From Pseudocercospora fijiensis CIRAD86 (taxonomy: Eukaryota; Ascomycota; Dothideomycetes; Mycosphaerellales; Mycosphaerellaceae): DNA of 64,000 nucleotides. Position 1 is the stretch's first letter; every line of letters begins with the position of its first letter. Below, in pieces: positions 1-11,559 of this stretch. The notes under the pieces are model-generated. The model saw only the letters and a program-made list of their open reading frames with translations, made no database searches and had not been told where the DNA came from. The DNA lies in assembly GCF_000340215.1 (NCBI RefSeq), contig NW_006921538.1:3081869-3145868 (forward strand), written 5' to 3'. The position numbers and the translations under genes were made by a program.

Positions 1-265
1 CGCTACTTCTACTAGTACCTATATATCGACCTTACTACTATTAGCACTCGTGTTTCAGCTATTATCTGCTTAGGAGTAAACCTACGAGCGAAATAGGCCT
101 TAAGGAGGGTCTGCAAAGCAGGGTTAATTAGTCTTAGCTTTATACTATACGTAATAACACCTCGGAAGGGCCTATACTACTGTTTTATCGACAACACGCT
201 TTTAAAGATATATTAGAGAAGTCTACGAACCTTAGAAGAGTACGGAAGAGTAGATTTTAGTATAA
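1..265. other. AT-rich RIP-mutated sequence at window edge
   Basis: Rich in TA steps and poor in CA/TG, like the large islands further in. No open frame. It is probably the end of a repeat lying to the left of the window; composition becomes gene-like near 265-280. Confidence 0.6.
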
Positions 266-844
266 AATAGCGGTGTGGGTTCTCGCCAAGCCTCTACCGG
301 AGTTCTTGGTTTTCCCCGCAGCGACTGACAGGCTTTCGGCCGTCCATAGTAGAACAGCCGCACAAGAGCCATACCAAAGGCACTCCAGGCGCATCCAGCC
401 GCTCTTCGCACCAAGCCATCCACCTGCGATTATTGCAAGGCAGTGTTAGCAGAGCTGTGATAATAATGCCTCTTCTCATGAAGCTGACACGAAGCTTTGC
501 AAAATGCACCCTGAACGTTTCAGCAGTTGCGATTGACAGTTTCAAATGCTACATGACTCTCAGCCGAGCTGCACATCATCATACCTAGCTACATGTGATC
601 CCCTCGGGCGCCCACTGCACAAACATCCAACAGTCATGCATTCCTCTACGCTTCATCTTCAATAGGAGGTCTGTATTAATCTCCATTGTCGGTCGTCAGG
701 CATCGTTTGTACCTCGAACAATGCCATATTTGACCAAGATCACCACCTCGAATCCTTCGACTCTCAAAGGCTTGCGGAGCGGCGCAAAGACACTTCGCAG
801 CTTAAGAAGGGCGTCCGTCCACATTTCTCCTTTCTACTCTTGCT
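266..844. other. Intergenic, upstream of alpha/beta hydrolase
   Basis: Normal host composition. A plus-strand frame opening at the ATG at 721 overlaps the hydrolase start in another frame and resembles nothing known; it may be 5' UTR. I see no convincing gene here. Confidence 0.4.
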
Positions 845-1873
845 ATGGAGCCCTTCATCTTTGACCTAGGAGAAGGTGGTGGTGTGGTGAGCGGACTAAA
901 GAGCTTTCCCACGAAACCTGAGGATGACGCACACAACACCAAGGGAAAACCATTGCTATTCTGCCTTCATGGTGCGACCTACTGCGCAAAGTATTTCGAC
1001 GCCCACGAGAAGTATTCTCTGAAACGAACATCGGATCTGCTCGGTCTGCCAGTGATTGCCATCAATAGACCAGGCTACATGAGCACCCCGGAACTACCAA
1101 AACCAAAGAATGAAGGATCAGACACGCATCTACAGAACGAGAGCCGCTGGCTCCACCGCCTTGTGCTTCCAACTTTGTGGCGAGCATATGGTCCCAGCTT
1201 GGGTGCCACGTCGATCGTGTTGATTGGGCACTCCATTGGGGCTGCTGTCGGTATCATTATCGCAAGCAAACACAGCAGCCAGACGAACAGCGGAGCTGGA
1301 ACTGCAGCACCGGGATATCCGCTTTCCGGTCTAGTAATATCAGGTCTAGGAACACAAAAAACCTTCCAACCGGACCCAGGTTACCTGTCTGTATTACCGC
1401 CTTTCAACGAGGAAGGCCAGCCAATGCATCATCACTGGAATCATGAACCCAAGACAAAGCTCATGCTCAACTCAGACTATGGCCAAGCACCCCGCGACAC
1501 AATCATGGCTCACGAGGCAATATGCACTCCAGGCCTGAGCACCGAAGCCTTGGACTTCAATGCGCCTGAGAACTGGCCTGCTTACTGGACTAAGCTGGCC
1601 GCCGAGATCACCATTCCGGTAATGTACTTTCTGGGCTCGGACGACCAACTATGGGAAGGTACTACGGAGCGCGTCGAAGAGTTTGCCAGTGCTTTCAAAA
1701 AGACGCCGAGAATCGAAAGAGGCGTCATGGGAGGCTCGGGACACTGTATAGAATTGAGTTGGCTCGGACCGGCTTGGTACGTGAGATGTGCCGGTTTCGC
1801 GATGGGATGTGCGATAGAGGCTGAGCTCCTGGGATCGATACGTATCGGATTGAGTCCAGAAATTGGATCTTGA
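845..1873 (+). CDS. Alpha/beta hydrolase fold protein
   Basis: Intronless 342-residue protein. What is visible: an HG dipeptide at residues 42-43 in a LHGATY context (oxyanion side), the nucleophile elbow GHSIGA with Ser130, a likely acid at Asp266 or Asp267 in LGSDDQLW, and a likely catalytic His300 in GGSGHCIE. Order and spacing fit a complete Ser-Asp-His triad and the usual 300-350 residue length of fungal alpha/beta hydrolases. No signal peptide or membrane segment is evident, so it is probably intracellular. The ATG at 845 is the first in frame. The substrate cannot be read from sequence; esterase, lipase-like or C-C hydrolase activity are all possible. It lies upstream of the TolB-like gene on the same strand with no sign of shared function. 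Confidence 0.82.
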   Translation: MEPFIFDLGEGGGVVSGLKSFPTKPEDDAHNTKGKPLLFCLHGATYCAKYFDAHEKYSLKRTSDLLGLPVIAINRPGYMSTPELPKPKNEGSDTHLQNESRWLHRLVLPTLWRAYGPSLGATSIVLIGHSIGAAVGIIIASKHSSQTNSGAGTAAPGYPLSGLVISGLGTQKTFQPDPGYLSVLPPFNEEGQPMHHHWNHEPKTKLMLNSDYGQAPRDTIMAHEAICTPGLSTEALDFNAPENWPAYWTKLAAEITIPVMYFLGSDDQLWEGTTERVEEFASAFKKTPRIERGVMGGSGHCIELSWLGPAWYVRCAGFAMGCAIEAELLGSIRIGLSPEIGS

Positions 1874-2307
1874 ATACAGCGCTGTTCGTCTTCTGTGCCC
1901 AATGCGAACTGAAGGAGGGGAGCGATCCAATGGCGCTCGCACTCAATCCAGCAATTTGCAGCCTCTACTTTCGAACGACCTGAAGTCGCTGAGACTCGTA
2001 CACCCATTTGGATACACATGTTAACTCTCGTCGGTCCCTATATACGTCGCATTCCAACGTCATTGTCGTCGTTGCCACCTGTGTCCAATCAGACCCGCTG
2101 GAGCCTTGGCTTCGCCAACCTGAGGCATCTACGGAGCTTCGGACGACAACTTCATCAAGATATGTAGTACATGGCTGTGTTTTGTGCGACGAACGGAATG
2201 ATAAATCATGATTTAAAGAGGCGCGACCCCTCCAGCGTCATGATGTTTCACATCCTCGTACGCTTCTCTGTGTTCCCAAGTCAACATATGGTATATCTTT
2301 TCTGGGC
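1874..2307. other. Intergenic between hydrolase and TolB-like gene
   Basis: Host composition. It probably contains the promoter and an unresolved first exon of the downstream beta-propeller gene. The beta-propeller frame stays open upstream to about 2212 without an ATG, so the true start must be spliced in or lost. Confidence 0.4.
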
Positions 2308-4313
2308 TTGGCAGCATCAGTTAATTCACTTTGTCCATACAGTGGCAAAGATGCAAGTGCTTCGAGTTTCAGGAACTCCCAGGTCCGAAGAGAGTTGGCT
2401 GTGGAAGGCAAGAAGGGAGTGTTCCTAATGAACAGGATAGGACCATCTGCGAGCACTCTATGGATTGCGGACATTGATGGCAGCAACAAACGCAGACTTC
2501 TTGGCAATGAGTCGCATTTTGAATATCACGCATCGTTCTCGCCTGATGGGAAATGGTAAGACAGTGCAATATGAGTGTTGCCGAAATTGGGCTGACGTTG
2601 ATCGTTTCTAAGGGTTACATTCACCACAGAACGAAATGGTGATGGCAACTCCGACCTTTACCGAATTCGAACGAATGGCTCAGACCTCCAGGAGCTGGTC
2701 GCAACGCCATCTGTTGAAGATGCGGCTGTGTTGTCGCCAGATGGTAATATGCTGGCATATGTCTCAACAGCCAATGGCTACAGGGCAAATATTTGGGTAA
2801 AGGCCTTGCGGACGAACACAACAAGAAGTCTGACCGACACCAATTGCACAAGAGGCTGGTCATGGAGTCCAGATGGCCACTTTCACCCTACCTGGTCGCC
2901 GGATGGACAGTGGGTCGCGTTCTCTTCGGATCGCAACACTGCTTGGACAGGACATGGCAACGGTACCGGATGGGAGCATACTCAAGAACTCTCAATCTAT
3001 GCGATTCGTCCCAATGGCTCAGACTTTCGTCCAGTCACACAAAAGGCTGGATACTGTTTAGGTTCTCCGGTCTTCTCTCCAGACGGCGAACGCATCGTGT
3101 TCTACGAAATGCCGAGAGAATACACATGGAATGCACATCGACCAGAAGACCTTAACAGCACCGTCAACCAGATCGTGTCAGTAGACTTCGCGACCGGTCT
3201 AGATCGCCGAGAAGAAACATCGACTCAAACCCTCAAGATCGCTCCGGGATACGTTGGCAACAATAGCGAAATAGGCTACTTGGTCAAGGGTCCACTCGAC
3301 GGCACGCAGGGTATCCACTACACCTTGAACAAAAGCTCAATCTGTGGTGAGATGCGCTCTCCAGCCTGGAGCCCAGATGGTAAGCATGTTGTGTACGAGG
3401 TTAATGACTGGACCATTCGCTCCATGGAATCAGAATTGTACAGCTGGGACCCGGATTGGGAATATCGCTTCACCGACGTCTTCCCAGTGCTCTCGAACCA
3501 AGGCGTCTTTGCAATGACTCAGAAACAGCTCGGAAATTCCAGCATTGTGAAGATGAACCCCGATGGTACAAACCTGACCATGGTCTTCGATAGCTATGCC
3601 GCGAATCAAGTCGAATCCAGCCTCGTCAACCAGAGACCAGCAGGAGCCTTCCAACCAGATTTCAGTCCGGACGGAGAATGGGTAGCTTTCGGTCTCGGGC
3701 ACTGGTTTCAAGAGCGCGCTCATGGAGGAGGCTGGATCTACCGCGCAAAGGCCGACGGCAGCTACTTCGGGCAACTCACGTTCGGGGCTCTGAACTCTGA
3801 TTTCCCGTCCTATTCTCACGACGGCAAGAAGCTGGTCTATCGCATCTGGCAATCCCACAACTCGGCCTCCTCGACCTCGAAACCCACAAAATAACAATCC
3901 TGACCAACGCCTCTCTCCCCGACAACCTGCCCCATTTCTCCCCAGACGGAACTCGAATTCTCTTCACACGCCGTATGAACTACACAAACTACGAGATCTG
4001 CACGATCGCACCCGATGGTTCGGATCTCAAAGTTTTGACTTCTTCCGGGGCGAATGATGCTCATGCGGTTTGGGCTCCTGATGGGAACATTTTGTGGTCG
4101 AGTGGGATGTATGGTTTCAGGGCGGAGTGTGCGACGTGTGATGGTACTTTTCAGCCGTGCGGACAGATTATGTGGATGGATGGGGAGGGCAATAATAAGA
4201 GGATGTTGACGGATTCGATTTGGGAGGATAGTATGCCCATTTATTTGCCGAACTGCGTTTTGGAGATGGATCCTCTAAGGAGGAGGAAGAAAGAGGACGG
4301 CTTCCCAGTTTGA
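2308..4313 (+). CDS. TolB/PD40-type beta-propeller protein, one frameshift
   Basis: The exon ending at 2555 joins the exon at 2613 across a 57-bp intron (2556-2612, GTAAG..GCTGAC..AG) and restores the frame in a SFSPDGKW-V junction. The protein is built of repeated SPDG(K/E)W motifs (SFSPDGKW, TWSPDGQW, VFSPDGER, AWSPDGKH, DFSPDGEW), typical of WD40-like PD40/TolB propellers, and matches my memory of a conserved fungal secreted family. The frame closes at 3894, but the conserved C-terminus (LGLLDLETHK.. to ..EDSMPIYLPN) continues in another frame to 4313, so one base is missing near 3860. No in-frame ATG precedes 2308; the preceding hydrophobic stretch (ISFLGLAASVNS) may be the tail of a signal peptide whose start is in an unseen exon. 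It is either a recent pseudogene or an intact gene with an assembly error. A copia element begins 49 bp after the stop. Confidence 0.72.
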
Positions 4314-4362
4314 GCGCCGTTGAGGTTAGAGAAGCTAGATAGACGAGATATGAAGTAGACAT

Positions 4363-4513
4363 TGTTGTGATTAAGCTGAGCAGAATAAGTTATTAATTGA
4401 TTGACTATAGAATTGCATAAGGAAGGGAATCAAGTTTCTGCCTAAGCTAGAGGCTATATATATTACTAGGAAATTAGGCCTTAGCACTTAGCAGTGCTAA
4501 CTAATCTATAACA
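4363..4513 (-). repeat. 3' LTR of copia copy 1 (left in window)
   Basis: 151 bp, same length as its partner at 11164-11314. Its outer part (left, to about 4440) keeps most G and C, while its inner part has TpA where the partner has TpG or CpA. Confidence 0.93.
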
Positions 4514-4899
4514 CTCCCCCTCTAGCAGAATCTATTAGAATGAAAGGCTATTTTCCCTCACTTTTCCCTTTATTAGCTATTATAGGCATTATTAGATAGA
4601 GTGTAACTGCTTATAATTAATTATATGCAAGTAACCTGCATATTACGTTCTAAGTAATATAGGGTTGCTTCTCCTAGTTAGCTAATTAGTCTAGTTCCTT
4701 TATATATATTAAAGTAAAAGTAAAGTCGCGCTTACTATACGTTTGCTGCTTAGACCCTGTCCTTATAGTAAGCCCAGTAGTCTATATTTAAGAAGTGCGC
4801 TTTCTGTTTAAACTTAAACTTCTTCTTTCTACTAACTAATACTATACAACCGAAATTCTCCGATATAGTTTAATACAACCTAACTTTAACTAGAGGTAC

Positions 4900-5527
4900 T
4901 ATTATAGCTATAGCAACTTAGCCCAGTCTAGGTAGCCTAGCTACTAGTATAGGTAGTAGTAGTAGCGGCGGCGGAGGAGATAATCTAAACAAGAAGCTAT
5001 CTAGTCGCTACGATAAGTAGTAGTTAATTAACAATAGTAAGGCTTTATTAATTAGATACGCCTTCCTATACTAATAGAGAGCAGTCTTAAAGAAGATTAA
5101 GATTACCGTCGCGGTCCTATAGAAGATCCTAATCGCTCTAGCTAATTCGAAGTTTAACGAGATGCCTCCCTAGCTACGTAATAGCGACGTTATTATCTTT
5201 ATACGTACCTTTAAGCAAAAGGGCAGCAATACTCCCTTATACCTAGCTATCGTAGCTATAACACGTAGGGCGGATAAGAAGTTTAACCTAGCCTCTAAAT
5301 CTAACGTTGACTATCTTCTAGCTATACTTGTATATACTACTTCTAGTCGCACTGTCTATTAGGGGAATAATAGGTATAAGCCCTATTAGGAGGGTAAGGG
5401 TATATATAAGGAGTGTGTTACTCTAACTATTAATAGGAGCAAGTTTCTTAAGGGTGCCTATACCAATTGTGCTAGCCCGAACTATTATAGTTATTATAAT
5501 AAGTCGAGTAAGTTAGGTCTAACTTGA
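4900..5527 (+). pseudogene. Antisense third frame of copia family, copy 1
   Basis: Reading plus, opposite to gag-pol, a long frame runs to a TGA at 5525-5527. It is broken only by TAA/TAG, each explainable by one C-to-T or G-to-A RIP change of CAA, CAG or TGG. Near the start is a Ser/Gly-rich run (GSSSSGGGGDN), then basic segments (FIRTFKQKGSN, ITRRADKKFNL), and near the end a short Cys-containing tail (KGAYTNCASPN). The same frame is present in copia copy 2 at about 48203-48840. I do not recognise the protein. The tail resembles the Cys-rich ends of some repeat-associated fungal hypothetical proteins, which is a weak impression. Confidence 0.5.
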
Positions 5528-6229
5528 GATTTCAATTAGAAACTAACTAGGTTATAGGCTATATATCGCGCCCTCGTTCGAGCACTAATCGCTAGGCAAA
5601 TCTTCCGGGTCCTATTAGGCTACTGCCTCGTAATCTAGGCAGTATAGTAGGCAGTAATTAGCGTCGCCTATATATCCCGATTCCTTCTAGAATTAATTAG
5701 AATACTCCGGAAGGCGCTTAGGCGATTGCGAACGCGTTAGCTTAGTAGGCAGGGGTCTATACTACTACTACGATAGCTAGTCGTAGTCGGAATCTATAGT
5801 CTCGGCTTTCTTCTAGATCGGCTATACTAGTCCCGTCTAGCTCTTCTTAGAGTAGGCTATTAGATCGTTACTCTTCTTAGAGCGGGCTATTAGATCGTTA
5901 GGATAACGACAAGGTCGATACTAACGAGGAAATAGGCAGTCCTTAAAGGGATAGGAGTATCCTTAGAAGGTTAGAGATCCTTTAGACAAAACTTCTAATA
6001 TATAATTTAAGATTTGTAGTATTAGGGAGTTTCTAGTCCTTATAGATTAGGCAAATCTAGTTTTAATGTTTGTTTCTGCTTTAAGATATTGTACTAAGAG
6101 CTAAAAGATTACTCTAGATACCGAGATACCCTAGTAGAGAACTAGAAGAGTAGTTAGTCTATAGAGAGTAATAAAATCAAAATAAGTGTATTAAGTTTGG
6201 CTTCCTATTCTAGTAATAAATAAGAATAA

Positions 6230-9200
6230 AATAAGTGACTTTAGAGTTTGTCCTTTACTAGTTAAGATCCTAGAGGATAGGGTTGTTTAACTTAGGCTTA
6301 GTAAGCTAGTCTGCTATTTAGAGATTAGTAGGAATGTACTAAATATTAATCCTCCCTTTGTTATACTACTCTCTATAGTAATAATTCCTTAGGGAAACAT
6401 ACCTTAACCTACTGGAGTTAGTATAATTCTTTATAAGGTAGATAGTTAACTAGTTATTACAGTTGATTTCAACACAGTTAAACTTGAACTTAGTAAAGCT
6501 ACTAATTTCCTTAGAGAGGTTCCTTAGCCACTTTAACTCCCTTACAGCTTTAGTAAGTACCACATACTCTGCTTTAGTACTAGAGTAGACAACTTCTTTC
6601 TAGAGCTAGGATTTCTAGAGAACTAGTCCTCCTACTATAAGGAGTAGGAATCCTAATATAGACCTCGAGGTTTTTAGGTTACTAGCGAAGTTAGAATCTA
6701 AGTAGACCTTAAGATAGCTCTTAAGATTAACTTTTCTAGACTTGCTCTTTTTAAATACTAGGGACTTATTAACTATTCCTACAATATATTTCCAAACATA
6801 TCTTACCGCTGCAATATACTCTAGTCTAGGGTTTTGTAGGAATCTAGCTAGGTGGTTGATAGTATAAGTAATGTCAGGTCTTATCTAGTTAGAAAGATAC
6901 TACAGTTCCCTAATTATCTAATTAAAGAGTTCGTAGTCCTCCTTCTTATAGTCTAGTTCGAAAGTAGTTAGGAGTTTCTTAAGTAGGTACTTTATACCCT
7001 TATATTAGTTAAGACTATACTTTCTTAGCTTCTCTAGAGAGTAGTGCTTCTAGGAGATTCTAAGACTTATACTATCTTTAATAATATACAGTCCTAGGAA
7101 AAGGTTTGTCTAGACAACCTTAATAGTATAGGTTTTCCTAAGTCCTTCAATTAGCTTATTAATCCTAGCTTAGGTTTTACTAAAGATCCGAAAGTCATTA
7201 ATGTAAAGGATAACTATAATCCCTTGAACCCTTCTCTAATGAAGAGGTAGGCATCGCTCTTAGTTTTGTATAAACTAAGGGTCTTAAGTATAGCTTTAGC
7301 ATCGTAGTACTATAAAGCAGCTAACTGCTTTATGCTATATAAGCCTTTCTATACAATTATATATAGAAATTTCTCCGGGTCCTTTCTAATTAAATGTAAC
7401 CCCTTAGGTATAATTATATAGTTAGGTCTATTAATGTCTAGTTCTAGAAATGTAGCCTCAATATCTACTTAATATCTAACCTAGCTAAAAGTAGCTAAAA
7501 GTCCTAAGCAGAATCTGCTTATTACAGCTCTTAGGGTTAGAGCAAAGGTTTCTTCGAAGTTAATACCTTTCCTCTAGGTAAACCCCTTAGCTATATATCT
7601 CGCCTTAAACTTCTTAGTAGAACTATTAGGCAAGCGCTTAATCTTCTAGACCTATTTGCTTAATATTAATTTTCTTCCTTTTAGGAGTTCCTTAGTAGAG
7701 ATCTATTTAAGAGTGCCTATTTTGTCTAAAGACTTAAGTTCTTTAGTAATAGCTTCCCTCTAAAGCTTAGTATCTATACTATTTAGTGCTTTATAAAGTG
7801 TAGATAGCTTACCCTCCCCTAGCTTCTTAGCCTTTTTCTTTAGGAATCTCCTAAGGGCAGCATTTAGGACCCTGGCTATATTGCTATAGTTAGGTCTCCT
7901 TGTTTGCCTGCCCCTTAAGGATATTATAGGGGGTACATCTACAAGGTCTAAGTACCTTAGCTTTGTTACAGTTCCTAGAGCTACTAGTAGTAAGGTACTT
8001 CTTAGCCTCTTTTGTCCTACTAACTAGTTTAATTAGTATACGACTAGCCTTATTGTAACTTCCTAGGCTGCTAGTAGTAAGGCGGCTCTTAGTAGCCTCT
8101 TCTAACCTGCTAACTAGTTAGGTTAGTATATTATTAGTGTATCCTTATCTTTAGACTAATATTAGTTATTATTATTAGGGGCATTAGGAGCCGTCTCTTT
8201 AGCTAGGCTTTCTGAATCTTTATTAGGAGCCGTCTCTTTAGCTAGGCTTTCTAGATCTAATAGAAGTCGCTCCCTATAAAGAGCTATTAGCTCCCCCGAA
8301 GGTGTTAGCTCCCCCGAAGAGGGTGTTTAAAACGGCTCTTTAGCACTTCTAGAAGGAACAGGTTCATAGTTACGCTAGGCTTGCTTAATATTAGGTAGGA
8401 ATCCTAAAGCTACTCTAGATTTACTAGGGTTAATCCCTAACTAAGAATGTTTAATAACTTAAATATAGGGAGGGGCTAGATTTACTTTTCTACCTTTATC
8501 CCCGTAGGTCTAATCTTTATTAAAGGTAATATAATAGGAGAACTTAATCTTATACTGCTATAGCCCCTTACTATAGTTGAACTAAGGCCTCTAGAGGAGG
8601 TAGTTTGTCGAAGAGTGAACTGTGATTCTAGAATCTAATACTCTAGTAGATTAGAGCTCTTAATATAAACTTTGCGCCTCTTAGCCTTTCTTCTTTGCTA
8701 ATATATTTATATACCTTATAACTAAATCTCCTAACTCTAGACAGATCTACTAGAGTTCCCCCTTGCTTTAAATCCCTTTCGAGATAGACTAGAGGAACTT
8801 CTTTAGTTATTAGATTAGCTAGTCTGTTAGGTAAGTGTATAGAGTGCTTAATAGTATAGCTCTATAGTTCTTATAGTAAGCCTACATTAATAAGTATAGC
8901 CCTAGCCTTTGTTAGGATAGTCTTATTAGATAACTCTATAATGCTATTTTGTTTAGGTATATAGGGGCTTAAGAAATCCTACCTATACCCCTTGATTTTA
9001 GTAGTCTTTTAAAGGTACTTATTGTTAAACTGGCCCCTATTGTCTAAGAACTAGATCTTTGGTCTTTTGCTAAACTAATTAGACTACTAGTTTATCTATT
9101 TCTTAATAAGAGCGGGACTATTTTTTAGGTCTAGGGTCTTATTATCCTATCTGTACCTTGTCTTTATATAAGTTAGCAGGTACAAGTAGCGGTTCCTATA

Positions 9201-11000
9201 GATGTCTAGAGGTATAATTGGTCTAATAATATCAATATAGATTTTATCTAGAGCTTGAACTAGAGTCCTTCTTACAATCCTTAAGACTATCCTCTAAGAC
9301 CTTACAAGCTTGTAGGCTTTATAGTGCCCTAGTTCGGTAGTGTTAATATAGTTAATACTAAAACAATCTTAGTAGGTTTTAGTTACATTTAGTATCTTGC
9401 TTCTAATATAGCTAAGTCTCTAATATACTCTAACAGTATCTGCCTTTAGTCGGGCAACTGCTAGCATTATAGCTAGCTAGCTCTTAGGAGGAACAATCCT
9501 AATATACTTTAAGACTATTATAATATTGTTAATCTTAGCCTCTCTAATAACCTTGCTATCCTTTCTTTAGATAGTTATAGTTAGCCTATATAGGAAGTAT
9601 CTAGTCTTTCTATAGATCCTCTCTGCTAAGATTAGATTTATATTAGAGTTAGGTAAGTACAACACTTCTCTAAGCACTATCTTTATAGTTTTGCCTTTCT
9701 AGAGGAACTTAAGGTAAATGTCCCTAATTATTCTATAGCTTCCTTTGCCTAAAGCAAGGCTGAACTTAGTAGGTAAGTTAAGGGACCTAAGGTTATAGAA
9801 CTAGTCCTTATTATTGAACATATAGTATAATATACTAGTATCCTAGATTTTAATTGCTTTGTCTAGGTTCTTAGGGGATACTAATGCAATAGGAGTTAGA
9901 CTTTAATTAAAGGATACTTAGGCTAGGGTTAGTGCGATATATGCCCCTAAAGCCTAGCCTTCCGAGTTAGAATCTGATTTACACTTATCGTTATTATCGC
10001 TGCTATTATCTTTTCTAGCAGCCGTAGCCTTATTCTTAGACTTAGATTTATCCTTGTCTTTTAATTTAGACTTATCCTTGTCTTTTAACTTTTTCTTCGA
10101 CTTATCCTTATCTTTATCCTTAGATAGCTTTCTATTAGGATGTTATTTCTAGTACTTTACATTAGTATGCTTGTGCTTATAGTACTAATACTACTTATTG
10201 TCGTCCCTAACCTTAATATTAGAGACAACTATAAAGGCTTTGCCTTATTGCTAGTTCTATAACCTTAGAGGCTTTTCCTTCCTAAGGGATATAATTATTG
10301 CTTCGAGAGTCTAGCTAGTCCCTTCTAGTTTATTATTGTGCCTCTAGCTTCTAAGCTATTTATAGTACTAAAGACTATTAATAAAGAGCACCCTAATTAT
10401 TATATCTAGGATCTTAATATCCTTAGGCTTAATACCGTATACTCTTTCAAACTGCTTAGTAGCTGTTTTGTGCTTCTACACCTATACTTAGAAGTCTTTA
10501 TAGTACTTAAGGGTGCTGTTAGATATTGCTTGCTTAAGAGTAACTATTCTAAAATCCTTTAGGGTATTATAGATATCTACTATAATAATTGGTTGGTATA
10601 TAGCTACTATAGTCTCGTAGTAGTCCTTAGTAGTCTTCTAGGTAATTATACTCCTAAAGTAAGGTCTCAGATCTAGTAAGATTATCTTAACTAGAATGCC
10701 TATAGCAATACTATCTTTCTCTATAAACTCTCTTAGGGCTTTATTAAAATCCGGATTATTAGCGTAATCGATTCTAAGAGGTTTATAGTATAGCTTTGCC
10801 TATTTCAAGTTATAAAGCATATATCTATATACTTTCTCCTCTAGTAGCTCTTTCTAAAGGATCTGTCTCTATAATCAAAAGTTAGTCGTCCTCGTAAGGA
10901 TACGATTTTCCTTAATGCTTTTTACGGATTCTTTGTTATTAGCTATACTACTAAGCTCTTTCTTAGCTCGCTTAGCTTATAGGTGCTAACTGTTAGTTAG
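6230..11000 (-). pseudogene. Copia gag-pol remnant, copy 1
   Basis: Minus-strand polyprotein remnant. From the 5' side (high coordinates): a gag-like part, a Lys/Asp-rich linker around 10020-10130 after a degraded zinc-knuckle region, integrase, reverse transcriptase around 7150-7650, and RNase H around 6450-6640 with a TKxEYIxLTxA-like motif. All are interrupted by many TAA/TAG codons, so no product is expected. Domain limits are approximate and rest on alignment with copy 2. Confidence 0.75.
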
Positions 11001-11147
11001 ATCTAATTTAGTACTAAGTGTAGGGTAGCCCTATTTCGGTTATTAACTCTAGAGGTACTACTTAATCTGTAGCTAGTAGAATTAGCTTCAAACTAGTATC
11101 TCTATAATAACAATTCGTCTATATTAGTTAGGATAGGTAAGCGTATA

Positions 11148-11163
11148 CGCCGGGCTTATAACC
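11148..11163 (-). promoter_or_regulatory. Primer-binding site of copia copy 1
   Basis: The 16 bases next to the 5' LTR read GGTTATAAGCCCGGCG on the minus strand. The complement forms an anticodon-arm half: stem CCGGG, seven-base loop CTTATAA, then CC. Copia-type elements are known to prime from a cleaved tRNA half; here the anticodon would be UAU (Ile). Confidence 0.5.
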
Positions 11164-11314
11164 TGTTGTAATTAAGCTAAGTAGAACAAGTTATTAATTA
11201 ATTAACTATAGAATTGTATAAGGAAGGGAATCAAGTTTCTACCTAAGCCAGAGGCTATATATATTACTGGGAAATTAGGCCTTGGCACTTGGCAGTGCTG
11301 ACTGATCCACAACA
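11164..11314 (-). repeat. 5' LTR of copia copy 1 (right in window)
   Basis: 151 bp. Its outer (right) part is nearly free of RIP changes and reaches CCACAACA, while its inner (left) part carries the changes. It is followed directly by the target duplication GACAT. Confidence 0.93.
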
Positions 11315-11559
11315 GACATGACTAATGTCGTCACATCCTCATCGCTGGAATGATCGTATGATTCGTCTTGTCGTCGATACCTCTTGAGCCCTCTCCATAC
11401 AAACCCTTGGCCCGGTGTCCGGTTCGCGCATTGGAGAGACGCATCGCCACTCTTTGAGAAGTGAAGAGCTAGCAGTAGGACGTGCTTTCGGCTTGGCGGA
11501 ATACTCCAACAATCTGAAGTGTGAGTGTCTCGTTGAAGGAGTCGACATCGACATCGAGC

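Larger units (their letters stand above)
4363..11314 (-). mobile_element. Ty1/copia LTR retrotransposon, complete, RIP-inactivated (copy 1)
   Basis: A 6,952-bp element with two 151-bp LTRs that start TGTTGT and end near CAACA, flanked by a perfect 5-bp target duplication GACAT (4358-4362 and 11315-11319). Read on the minus strand it gives, in order, a gag region with a Lys/Asp-rich linker, protease, integrase, reverse transcriptase and RNase H. This is the copia order, and every frame is broken by TAA/TAG. A purine tract abuts the LTR at 4514-4524 (minus strand) and a primer-binding site abuts the other at 11148-11163. It matches the element at 30880-49372. About 1.7 kb between pol and the 3' LTR (4514-6240) carries a frame in the opposite direction. 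Confidence 0.93.

Noticed and set aside
294..545. 83-codon minus-strand frame
   Set aside because: No family resemblance, and it crosses near the RIP border; unsupported.
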